Source: Aureobasidium sp. EXF-3400 (Eukaryota; Ascomycota; Dothideomycetes; Dothideales; Saccotheciaceae). From it: DNA of 64,000 nt. The DNA lies in assembly GCA_024195585.1 (NCBI GenBank), contig SWBL01000280.1, positions 1 through 64,000 on the forward strand, given 5' to 3'. A program made the translations under genes and the position numbers. Shown here in pieces: positions 41,779-51,981 of the stretch. How positions within the stretch are numbered: position 1 is the stretch's first letter; each line of letters opens with the position of its first letter. The notes beneath the pieces were generated by a model, which had not been told where the DNA came from, did not search any database, and was given only the letters and a program-made list of their open reading frames with translations.

Positions 41779-43082
41779 TTAAATTATTTGCAAGACCATA
41801 CCATTCTTCAGTGCTTTGATTTCCTCGTCTCCCAAAGGGTCTTTCTTGTCGAAGGCGTGCTTTGCTCTTTCTTGGCGAGTCCATTTCGTAATCTTGAAGT
41901 GCTCTCCACCAATCTTACCACCTCGTCCATACTGTTTGGTATATTTCTGGAACTTTGAGCATGTTAGTATAGAGAACATGCGATGAATAGGGAATCGCCA
42001 CGGACCTTTGTCTTCCAACCAAAGCGATCTGCTTTTTTGGGTGGCAATTTGACTTTACCCTCGATTTGTGAAGTCCACTCATCGACTTTGTCATCGATTT
42101 CTGTGACACCCTTGATGGGAATTCCGGCTTCTTTTGCAAGAGCAAGGAGGTAGCGGAACCAAAGCAAGTTGAACCCGGCATAATCGCCGAGGCTAGAGTC
42201 ACCACCACCCTTGACATCGTCGAAAGGATCGTCAGTATCTCCGCCAAGATCATCAGCTACTCTAGCCCATAGTGAAATGACCAGCGAGAGGTCTTTGTAC
42301 TTGGAATCGGGCTTCAGTTCGCCCTCTTGATCAATGCGATTCAGCCCGGCCAAAAGCATGAAGCCAAGCAGACCGTATGTCAACCATGAGCGTTCGCCAT
42401 CGTCAATCATATGCCATGGAACATTTGGCTCGTCTAGAAGCCAGACTGGCATTGATTCTAGGATAGTCCAAAGCTCTTCAGTCTTTCCATTCTTGCTGTT
42501 CAGAATCTTGTTGAACTCGGCCATGTTGTTCTCGACGATTTCTTGGTATCCGTAACCTGCAAAGTCATTGTAGACATACATGTTGAAGAAATCAGGTTCG
42601 CGATGTGGGACTTCGATGGTCTCAACATCCATCTTTCTTGCAAAGGCTTTTCGCATCATGGCCCAGCCATCAGTACGGCTTTTGTCGAAGCAAGGACATT
42701 TTCTCTCATTGTGTTCTTTGGCCCAGGTTTTGCCGGCTTCTCTCTCTTCTTCGTCGAAATCTTCGTCCTCCTGGTGCTGTTTGTTGTAGCGATCCTTGAA
42801 CTCGAAACGAGGAAGACAGTTCATGATGTAAGTGTAAGGGTCCTGCTTGATCTTTTCCTCGCTCATCTCGTGATCGTCACTGCCAGAGTCGGAAGAGTCA
42901 TTGTTGAGTGGTTGCGAGGTAGATGCAGTCTCTTGGACATCCGGTTCTTGTTGAGCTGTCTCGTCTGTGGCCGCGCCAGCAGTAGCTGAGGCATCGGTCT
43001 TTGTGCTCTTAGCTTTGGACGTCGAAGCCTCAGCACCGGCAGCTCTCTTCTTGGATCCTTTTGGTGGCGTACTTGACGGCAA
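41779..43082 (-). CDS. Unknown fungal protein, 414 residues
   Basis: Exons 43082-42006 and 41946-41779 are joined across a 59-nt intron (GTCCGT, ACTAAC, CCAG), with phases agreeing. The first 90 residues are a disordered Lys/Ala/Ser/Thr-rich and acidic region. From about 100 on the protein is helical and Trp/Tyr-rich (MYVYNDFAGYGYQEIVENNM, SLVISLWARVADDLGGDTDD, GFNLLWFRYLLALAKEAG). The end is basic (KYTKQYGRGGKIGG ... FDKKDPLGDEEI). I know no named domain for it, but it reads as a single conserved folded protein. The disordered basic start suggests nuclear location. It is divergent from the HhH-GPD-like gene, with 700 bp between. Confidence 0.78.
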
Positions 43083-43791
43083 GATGGTGATTTATGTTAA
43101 GGAAAAAGTCAATTAAGATACGAAGATAAGATGATTGCGAAGCTGTAGAGCTCGGTAGGTTGTGCCGCGTTCTTGTACGTGCACACGCGTAGATTAACTC
43201 GCTGACGTAGCTACTCCTAGCATCCTGATACCTTGCCTATCATGCGCAAACCTTGTCATGATAGTATTATTCGAATTCATGAAGATGAGCATGCTTCATG
43301 TCATACCATCCATTGGTCAGATGTGATCATCTCAAAGATAGCAAACAAGGTCGATGATAAAATAATGGTTGCTATGGAGGTACTGCAGCTCCAAACCGTT
43401 GGTTGATGACCGTAGCTTCCCCCAGATCTTTTTTCGCGGCGCGTCTCACCAAAAAAAGATGAAGTCAGCCGCCATGGTTTTCCATCTTCGTCTTCGTGCT
43501 TGCTGTGTGATGGTCAAGTTTGGACAGTGATTGGGGGGTCCGGTTGCATGCACAACCTGTATATCAGCTCGTACTCGGTAGTCTTGAAAAGACGCAGATA
43601 TGAATCCGTTTCGGGTTGCTCCTTTGATGTCATGGTCATCCGCGGGAGTGCGACATTGATTTGTCTGGGGTAAGTGCCAGCCACCAGCACCCGTTGCTGC
43701 TGTTCGTATCAGCATTTCCTCTTTCCCTTTTATCCTTGTAAACAAACCACTTTCCCATTACACTTCTTTCTCCACTCTCATAAATCACACA
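43083..43791. other. Divergent promoter region
   Basis: About 710 bp between two divergent genes. No open frame resembles a gene. It should contain both promoters; TCTTTCTCCACTC lies near the start at 43792. Confidence 0.5.
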
Positions 43792-45003
43792 ATGCCTCCG
43801 AAAAAGGGCAAAGCTGCGCCTAAGGGCAAGGCCAAGAAGGAACCTCAAGCCGAACCTGCTACCAATGGTGCCGCTGAATCCACTGAGGAGACAGCAGCTC
43901 CTGTTGAGGAGACACCTGCTGCTGAAGAGCCCAAGACAGGGGAATCTGCCGTCGAAGAGACCAAGATAGAGCAACCTGCCAGCGAACCTGCAACCACGAC
44001 TGAGGAATCTAAGGCTGATGAGCCAGCTGCTGATGCGCCATCTGACGCCCAACCTGCAGTCGACACTGAGCCTACTACTGCACCCGAAGAGACCGGTTCA
44101 AAGAAGCGCAAGGAAGCTACTGAAACAGCGGCCACCGAGACCAATCCAGAGGAAAAGAAGCCGTCTAAGAAGCGCAAGGTCGATATCCCACCACCTCGAG
44201 AAGGCGAGCGCAGATCTGGTCGCGGCGCCCAGAAGGCTGCTCCTACCACCGAGCAACTTCTGAACTGTCTACTTTCTCCCGCCTCCACCGAGCTCTGCCG
44301 TCCCGACGATGAGTCTTCGGTGGTTGAGTCTCAAGGTGCAGACTTCAAGACCTACTCCTCCTCTGCCCTGTCCGCTTTCGAGGAACTGATCTGCGCCGTC
44401 GTATTGAGCCGCCCCATCGGCCACAAGCTCGGCCTTCGCACCATCCGCACAATTCTCAACGCCCCTTACTCCTTCAACACTCCCTCCGCCATCATCTCTG
44501 CTGGCAAGGAAAGACGACACCAAGCCCTGAACGACGCAAAGACTCAACACAAAGACAAGACTGCTGAGCAGATTGGCCTCGTCGCCGATGTGGTCGCACA
44601 CAAGTTCAGCAAGAACGACACCGATACCAGTCTCGACAAAGTACGCGAACAGGCCTCCAAAGGCTGGGACATGGAGCGCGATTTGCTGCAAGAGAACATC
44701 AAGGGTCTCGGAAAGACTGGCTTGGACATTTTCTTCCGTCGTGTACAGTGGTTGTGGCCTGAGGCTTACCCTTTTGTAGACGAGAAGTCAGCGCGTGGAA
44801 TTGAGAAGCTGGGTCTTCCCAAGCATCCCGATGAGTTGGCTAAGGTGCTGGATAGGTACTGGGCTAAGCTTGACACAAGCAACTTGGAAAAGGGCGATAA
44901 GGAGATGCAGAAGAGGAGAGCCTTTGTTGTGATCTGTGAGAGAGCTACTAGTGCTGACCTGGAAGGCAAGTCTGATGCCATCCTCGAAGCTGCCGCTTCC
45001 TAG
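43792..45003 (+). CDS. HhH-GPD DNA-glycosylase-like nuclear protein
   Basis: 403 residues, no intron. The first 145 residues are Ala/Glu/Pro/Lys-rich and disordered, with basic clusters (KKGKAAPKGKAKKE, SKKRKVDIPPP) that look like nuclear localisation signals. From about residue 185 a helical domain follows with the order of the HhH-GPD (endonuclease III-like) fold: SAFEELICAVVLSRPIGHKL, then a helix-hairpin-helix-like IKGLGKTGLDIFFRRVQ, then YPFVDEKSARGIEKLGLP. Bona fide glycosylases carry a catalytic Asp (and often Lys) after the hairpin; an Asp is present but the catalytic register cannot be fixed by eye. It could be a repair enzyme or a non-catalytic DNA-binding relative. Confidence 0.8.
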   Translation: MPPKKGKAAPKGKAKKEPQAEPATNGAAESTEETAAPVEETPAAEEPKTGESAVEETKIEQPASEPATTTEESKADEPAADAPSDAQPAVDTEPTTAPEETGSKKRKEATETAATETNPEEKKPSKKRKVDIPPPREGERRSGRGAQKAAPTTEQLLNCLLSPASTELCRPDDESSVVESQGADFKTYSSSALSAFEELICAVVLSRPIGHKLGLRTIRTILNAPYSFNTPSAIISAGKERRHQALNDAKTQHKDKTAEQIGLVADVVAHKFSKNDTDTSLDKVREQASKGWDMERDLLQENIKGLGKTGLDIFFRRVQWLWPEAYPFVDEKSARGIEKLGLPKHPDELAKVLDRYWAKLDTSNLEKGDKEMQKRRAFVVICERATSADLEGKSDAILEAAAS

Positions 45004-46708
45004 ACCAGGTTCGGAAGCTCCTACATGAAAATGCGGCTCGAGATGATGCTAAGATGTTGAGAAGATGAGATGTCGAGATGACACGATGCTTGAACGTACA
45101 CATTCCTAGATAGTAATCAGCCGTTGCTTTCGGATAAACTCATCCGCCGCAGCGCAGATATAAAGATTCATGACCGATCTTTTTCTCGTTCTCTAGAGTG
45201 CCGGTCCTTATTGATGTTTACAAGCAAAATCGTCATAGACCGCTTCTGGGGGCACGCATTGTCGACTCAGTCCTACAGTATAACATGAAACTGATGATAA
45301 CATCTACGACCGATAGGAGAAGCAATGTGAAACCATTCAGCCCTCGAGGTAAAGTCGCATAAGCAGAATCAGAGACATCTAGATCAAGACTGATCCAGCA
45401 TATCTTCTGTAGATCGTATCGAGTCTGTGAGCATGGGAATATGGGAGTATGGTTTTGGCCTTTGTTTGTTAAACGTGATATTGTTCTTTTGTATGCTCTC
45501 TTGGTTTTGGAAGCGGCAATATACAGAAAGAGTCCGAATGCGTTGGATAATGCGTAGCTCGCACACTGCTTATCTCGAACTTGTAAACACTCACGGATTG
45601 CTGCGATCCTTGTATACATAGATCCGCTTTTCAACGGCTTTGAATACACCCGGTAGGGTTTTCATATCGAGTCTGTTCGTTGGCATTCATGACTGAAGAT
45701 AAGCTGGGCTTGAGACTGGAGCATCTCGGCCGTTGAACTTCGATAATGGTACTTGAAGATTTGACAGTTGATGACGACGCGCAATAGCTGAGTTGCATAT
45801 CAACTCAGCAACGGCGCTTTGTCTTGCATTGCAGTACAAGGGGTCCTGTCCTGGTGTATGTCTCACTCGATCTCGAGAGGCACGGGATATCTGATCAGCT
45901 TCCGGGAAGTTACAAACCATGTTTGCTTGGATCTCGACACCACCTTCAATACATGTAAAGTAATTCAAGTGGTTAATATAGAGGGTTGCTCGGTATCGAT
46001 GGATGTCGTGATCTCCTCAACTGCTCTAACGTCATGAGGCGCAACCCCACATCGAAGGATCCCCCATCTCATCCCCCACGGGGGAAGAGATGATCTGGGG
46101 TATCTCTTCCTTTGTTTTGTCGAGCGGTCCAAAGGAAGCAATAGTATGTCTTGGAAAAATGAACAAGATGAGAAGCCGCTCTAGCTGCAGTTATCAAGGC
46201 AGATATCAGTATAAGATAGAAGCGTTTTCAGATGCGGAAAATAAAATGGCAGACAGGAAACGGTGGAAGGAGGTACTTCGAGTACATTGTCAGCCTTCAA
46301 TGTGATCGTCCATACTTTTGTCCAAGACTGTCCAAGGTTCAATGTCTTACGAGAGCGGCTCGGCGGGAGTAGCGGCTCTATATATGCTGAGCAGGTGAGT
46401 TGTAGGTGGGGTAAATAATCCAATACTGACAAACGGATACCTGTAATTCGGTAGCGATGATATCGACAAGAATCGAGCCAATACAAGCCCTTGAAGCGAA
46501 GAAGATTCTCAAGGAGGTCTCGGGCTGACAGCCTTGGTGACATAGAGGGCGCACGTAAGCTTCCCATATGTTAACCCTGAGCTGTTTGCTGTTCAGATCG
46601 TCAAGCCCATTTTCGCTCCAAACCTGTTTTTTGCCTACTCTTATACACGACTTACAGCTCTTTCTGGAAGCTTGCTATACATAGCAGACAAGCTTATACT
46701 ACAGCAAC
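45004..46708. other. Intergenic region with a GC-rich hairpin
   Basis: About 1.7 kb without a convincing gene. Short frames have no resemblance to known families. A strong inverted repeat lies at 46061-46100 (see separate entry). The last 300 bp hold the aquaporin promoter. Confidence 0.5.
46061..46100. repeat. GC-rich inverted repeat (hairpin)
   Basis: Three paired blocks are visible: CCCC (46061-46064) with GGGG (46097-46100), CATCTC (46065-46070) with GAGATG (46087-46092), and CCCCC (46073-46077) with GGGGG (46080-46084), leaving a two-base AC loop. There is a 2x2 internal mismatch and a four-base bulge. It is 600 bp before the aquaporin start and 1 kb after the upstream gene, so it is unlikely to be a simple terminator. 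Confidence 0.7.
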
Positions 46709-48090
46709 ATGAGCAACCGCCACCCAGACGAGCAGAGTTCGGGACAATGGACTAATGCTCAGACGTCGAGGCCGTACGAAGAATGGTCGCAGGCTTCTAC
46801 GAGGCACGACAGACAGCTCTCAGGAATGACTCAACTTCCTGATGCTGTGCAGAGCCAGTCTCATGACCCGGATTACGACCCCGTGAAGTTGCAGAAATGG
46901 TCGACAAGACCAGCTGACCACGTTGAGCATATCGGTGCACATGGAGACGCAGGCGGTGCACCCTTGGACATCCGCACAACCACATCGTCGTCCCAGGGTT
47001 TGCAATTTACCAGATCGAAATTGTTGGGTCTCCACCCGCATGCACCAATTGCAGAGGAACATGACGCGACAAACTACTCCAGCTTGTGGTGGAGCAAGGT
47101 GCGATTAGCGTTACGAGAGCCTCTCGCAGAGTTTTTCGGCACTATGATCCTCGTTCTGTTTGGCGATGGCTCAGTAGCTCAGGTGCTCCTTGGTGCCGGC
47201 GATAAAACAGCTCCTGGCGGAAACGGATATGGAAGTTACCAATCCATCTCATGGGGATGGGCGTGAGTATTCCTTGAAGGTTCTTGTTGTATCAGTCACT
47301 GACGATGACCATAGAATTGGCGTTATGCTGGGCGTCTATGTTGCAGGTGACTCAGGGGCGTATCTAAACCCAGCGATTACCTTTACCAATTGCCTCCTCC
47401 GCAAGCTTCCATGGCGAAGATTCCCAGTGTACTTCCTGGCCCAGTTCCTCGGGGGTCTCGTTGCTGCTGGCATTATATACGCTAATTATGTCAACGACAT
47501 TAATGCATTCGAGGGCCATGGCATCAGAACGGTCCCTCCGAGCCCGACAGCGACGGCAGGAATTTTTTGCACATACCCAAAGGCATACATGACAAAGGCT
47601 AGCATGTTCTTCTCCGAGTTCATCACCAGCACCATCCTGATGTTTGTCATCTTTGCTCTCAAAGACGATACGAACAACGGAGTGTCGTCAGGCGGCGGCA
47701 ACTGGTTCCCTTTGGGTTTGTTCTTTTTGATCTTCGGACTGGGTGCATGTTTCGGTGTAGAGACGGGATATGCTAGTGAGTACAGCGGTCAATTGTTCAA
47801 GAATCAAGCTAATATTCGCAGTCAACCTGGCTCGTGATTTTGGACCGCGCTTGATGAGCTACGCTCTTGGTTACGGGCATGAGGTGTGGAGTGCTGGCGG
47901 ATATTATTTCTGGATTCCAATGGTGGCTCCTTTCTGTGGATGCGCGTTTGGAGGAATATTGTATGATGCGTTCATCTACACTGGACCCAGTCCACTCAAC
48001 ACGGAGTGGCTGGGCTTGAAAGACGTATTGCATCCTCGCCGGGCAATCCAAGAGAGGATTCGAGTGCAAAAGAAGGAAGGACTTGTCTAA
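46709..48090 (+). CDS. Aquaglyceroporin / MIP channel
   Basis: Exons 46709-47262, 47315-47775 and 47822-48090 (introns of 52 and 46 nt) give 427 residues. A disordered N-terminal tail of about 130 residues precedes the channel. Six membrane segments and two half-helices are visible: the first pore loop is LNPAITFTNC (intact NPA), the second is INLARDFGPRL, with Leu in place of Pro (NLA). NLARD is common in fungal glycerol facilitators of the Fps1/GlpF side, and the Asp-after-Arg pattern favours glycerol over water-only transport. The protein ends in a short cytosolic tail. The long N-terminal tail may carry regulation, as in yeast Fps1, but no specific site is evident. Confidence 0.93.
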
Positions 48091-48261
48091 ATTTCGACAA
48101 CTGCAAAGATACAAATGGCAGAGCAGGACCTCATAGATCGAGACATAATTATTGCAGTATAACGAACAAGAAGCGCATCATACCTAATAGTTACATGTTG
48201 AGAAAAAAGAAAAGACGATCGGGGGAGTCGACACGCGCGCCAAGCGTCGTGTGGTCATCAA

Positions 48262-48483
48262 AAACGCGCCAAAGTTTGGGCAGGCGCGACGCGTGCTCTG
48301 TCGAAGCCAATCCGCGTGCCTCGAAACTCCCTGCACCTGCGTCGAACAAGGATACATCCCAGACGGAAAGCACGCCATTCTTTTGCTCTGTATAGCACTG
48401 TACAGCTGTGTTCAAACAACTCACCTCTATACGAGCTCTGAAAGACAGAGTATGAGACATTACGACATTCCTACAAAACGCGT
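48262..48483 (+). promoter_or_regulatory. MluI-box (MCB) elements before CDC45
   Basis: ACGCGT occurs at 48289-48294 and 48478-48483, the second about 90 bp before the CDC45 start. AACGCGCCAAA at 48263-48273 combines an ACGCGC core with an E2F-like GCGCCAAA. Clustered ACGCGT is the known target of MBF at replication genes in yeasts, and S-phase induction of CDC45 is established there. Confidence 0.6.
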
Positions 48484-48570
48484 CACGACCACGACTTAGA
48501 TTGAACCACGACTCTTGCCAGCATCCGCCATTGACTTTCACGCATGACTTGACAAGACAACTTCTTCGCC

Positions 48571-51319
48571 ATGTATCTTCCGAGGACGCTTCTCTCGCAT
48601 CTCTACACCCATCTGGTCCGCAACACCCATCCACTTTCACCACCAGTCTTGATCCTCGTATCCCTCGATCCCGATGCCCTCTGCGCGTGTCGAATCCTCA
48701 CCGCACTACTCAAGCGCGACTACATCCCTCACAAAGTTCAGCCAGTAGCTGGCTACAGTGAATTGGCTGCTGCCGGCAAGGATCTGGTGCTACCTCTGAC
48801 GCGTCAACATGGCGGCCAAGGTGGTATTGTCGTCTGTTTAGGTGTGGGTGGACTGGTCGACTTGGAAGAAATGCTCGGTTTGGACGGCGGCGAAGATCCC
48901 GAGACACACATGAACATGTACGACCATGGCGTTGAGGTCTGGGTCGTCGATGCAAGAAGGCCCTGGAACTTGCAAAACGTCTTTGGAACTGGTGCCATGG
49001 CCCCACCAGAGGACCAAGATACTGCCATTACTCCAGCAATAGCCAAGAGGAGGAGAGGTGTTGACCGAGGCAAACTTCTACCATCCTACACACCAGGAAG
49101 AGGAGGAATCATTGTCTATGACGATGGTGATATTGAGCAAGAGTTGAACGCTGAGAAGGAAGCCTTCTGTGCTCTGCAGGACATGCCCGACATCGACGAA
49201 GAAGCAGATGACGATGATCTTGATGCAGACAGTGACGAAGAAGATGCTGTCGAGGACTCGCAAACCCGAAAGCGAAAGACATGGAGTGATGATGATGGGG
49301 AGGAAGAAGCCAATAGTGATGACGATGATGGTGATAGGCCGTATCAAAGGCGGCGAAGTAATTCGGTGAGTCTTCTCTGCGACAAGAGGCTAAGTCTCGA
49401 TACTGACACAACTTTAGAACACATCAATACCTGCCACTCCTAGATCACCAGCATCACGACATGAACGATTGGAGATGTCCAACCACCCTTCATCATCACA
49501 GCTTGGACCAGTCCCTTCATCACCACCGCTACAACCCAAAGAGCCGTCAGCACGCTCACTTCGTCGCAAGCTACTCAAGATGAAGCGAAAGCACGAAGCC
49601 GTACTTGAAGCATATTACTCGCTAGGAACATCTTCGTCTGAGCCAATATCTTCAATGCTGTACTCGCTTGCTTCTGAGCTTGGTCGTGAAGACAACGATC
49701 TGCTGTGGTTAGCCCTGGTCGGTATGGCTTCTACTGAGCTCTACGGCAGATCTAAAACAACAAACTCCTCGACACGCCAGAACCCATGGAACCTGAGTCG
49801 AGGTGATCAGATTCGTGATGTGCTCAGAGATGAAGTACGACGTCTCAACCCTGTACCAGCTTCAGACATTGCCAGAGAAAGAGACGAAGCTGGAGGCATT
49901 ATCCCAACTCATGCACGCTCACCAACGGATACTTCAATCCGTCTGTCACCAGAGCCACGATTCCTCCTAATCAGACACTGGTCGCTATACGAGAGCATGC
50001 TCCATTCACCATACTTGTCATCACGGCTGCATATCTGGTCCGATGCTGGACGAAGGAGACTACACAAGCTTCTGGCAAAGATGGGTGTCTCTCTTGCAGA
50101 AGCCGAAAAGGGCTATACGCACATGGACATGGAACTCAAGCGTGGTCTACGAGAACGCCTCTTGAAGTTTGCTCCTATGTATGGCCTTGACGGACTGGTA
50201 CCGGCAGAAAAGAGCCATCTTCACAGGCACGAAGGCTGGGGCTTTGTGCGCTCATGGGGTTGGCAAGCCTGTCTCTCTGCCGTCGATGTCGCCGTCATTA
50301 CTAGTGCCATCCTCGAAGTAGGTACAGAACAGTCTTTCGACTTCATCTCAGCAGCCAATCCACACTCCGATTTCCGCTTGAAGGTTTCTTCAAACTACAA
50401 TTCACGTATGCAAGCACTGCCCACGCCACCCACATCACACAATGGCGACTCATCACCCTCAGCATCTCAGCTCGAACACGAAGCCTCAATTCTGGATCCT
50501 GACTGGACAACTCATCGCTTCTTTGCTGCTTACGACGCTCTATCCCCTTCTTCATCTGCTCTTCAACTGTTGCTGTCCCACGTACCCACTGCACAGCATC
50601 TTCACAGAGCTATACTTCGTACCGGCAGTGTCTTGATCTCAAAACACCAAATCCGCCATTTGCGCGCTTTCCGTATGGGTGTTGTACGCGAAGGACCAGA
50701 CGTAGCTCTCTTCACTCATCCCGGTGCCCTCGTAAAGCTCGCTACTTGGCTCTCGGAAGCCATCTCAGTACTGGAAGCAGAAAAGGGAGCCAAACGCACT
50801 GCAGACAATGCACTTGTCCTTGCAGCTCTTGACGAGCGCAGAGGCGTCTATGTCGTTGTCGGTCTGGGCGGTGGAGACGCAGCTTCAGGACGTGTTCGCA
50901 GCCGCGCAGAACAAAAGGCCCGCGCCGACAAGAAGGCAGCTCGTGAAGCGAAGAAGGCCGAAAAGAAAGCCCAGAAAGCCGTTCTTCGTGCTCAACGCAA
51001 ACAAGCACGTCGGGAACGCGACGAGGCAAATGGCATCTTTGCCGACGATTCTGATGATGAAGATGCCTCTGATGCTGAATCCCTTTCTTCCTCCGACTCC
51101 TCCGATTCTGAAGATGACAGTGAGGATGAAGAAGAAGCTGAAAAGAGAAAGCAAAGAGGTTATGGAAGTAACAAGTTTGGCTCTGCCTTCCAGGAGGTTG
51201 TTGAGGAGACGGGCGCGAGAGTCCGCATTGACTCTTTTGAACATGAGGTTGTAGAGGTCAAGAAGGAGGATTTGAGTGGCTTTTTGGAGGCGTTGAGTTT
51301 CAAGGGCGTTGTTGGGTAA
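48571..51319 (+). CDS. CDC45: DNA replication initiation factor Cdc45
   Basis: Exons 48571-49365 and 49418-51319 (52-nt intron) give 898 residues, near the family length for fungi. The start MYLPRTLLSHLYTHLVRNTH and VLILVSLDPDALCACRIL are the diagnostic N-terminal strand and helix of the DHH-like fold. GIVVCLGVGGLVDLEEMLGL and HGVEVWVVDARRPWNLQNVF match the family core. An acidic linker follows (DEEADDDDLDADSDEED), containing the intron, then helical C-terminal domains, a basic coiled segment (KAAREAKKAEKKAQKAVLRA) and a second acidic stretch. Cdc45 joins Mcm2-7 and GINS in the replicative helicase at origins. The long basic/acidic insertion near the end is typical of filamentous fungi. MCB elements lie in the promoter. 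Confidence 0.96.
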
Positions 51320-51708
51320 GCCGGTGGTTGTGGATTTGTTAGAAGCATGGTTTCTCTGTTCTCTGCTTTTGACGTTGCTGTTGCTGTTATTTCTTTCCAT
51401 AGGGCGTTTGTGTGCGCCTTGTGTTGCTGTCTGATGACCAGATGAATTAGTTGTTGCTGTTTTTGCATTGACAATGGCATGAAAGGCATAGGGCGTTTCC
51501 GTCTCTTTTTTTTCTTGTTTTCGCTAGCAATGGATAGCAGAGTCTCTTAAATAGTTCCCGCCTTTACTTCGATTCCTCTTATCAAACAGCCTTCGCCCTT
51601 GCTTCTATTCTCAAATCTTGAGGAAACCCGGACTCGATCTTTGTGATGGCAAGAGACTTGAAATGAATGTTGCTTTTTTGATATGTATGTACCTTGGCAA
51701 TGAATGAA
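51320..51708. other. Short intergenic region
   Basis: About 390 bp after CDC45. A T run (51506-51514) and polypyrimidine sequence are present. No gene is seen. Confidence 0.5.
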
Positions 51709-51969
51709 CTACTCTTCTTCTTCACTTTCTTCTGGTGTATCTGATTGGTGATCAGACTCAACGACAGGCTGTTCTCGTCCACCTTCGCTTGGTCTACGGA
51801 ATCTGAAACGCATAGGAGGTGTACCCCTGCCTGTCCAAGTGCTCACAGGCGACTCGTCTGGCGGACGAGGAACATACACCGAAAGTCCCGTTTCGGGGTC
51901 GATTTGCGCTTCCCACCACCTATAGGATGCGGCAGGTCTAAAGTTTGTGCCCCTTGTCGACTCAAGCAA
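51709..51969 (-). CDS. Small hypothetical protein, 86 residues
   Basis: An open frame starting only 12 bp after the HIS5 stop on the same strand. The sequence is not low-complexity at first (FRPAASYRWWEAQIDPETGL), then Arg/Pro-rich, ending in an acidic tail (SDTPEESEEEE). No domain is recognised. The close spacing would leave no room for its own promoter between the genes. It could be a real small gene with its promoter inside HIS5, or an unused open frame. Confidence 0.35.
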   Translation of the reverse strand: MLESTRGTNFRPAASYRWWEAQIDPETGLSVYVPRPPDESPVSTWTGRGTPPMRFRFRRPSEGGREQPVVESDHQSDTPEESEEEE

Positions 51970-51981
51970 TGCATTGGCACT

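Noticed and set aside
44018..44288. Long frames on both strands overlapping the HhH-GPD-like gene
   Set aside because: They are shadows of an Ala/Glu/Pro-rich coding region, which keeps several frames open.
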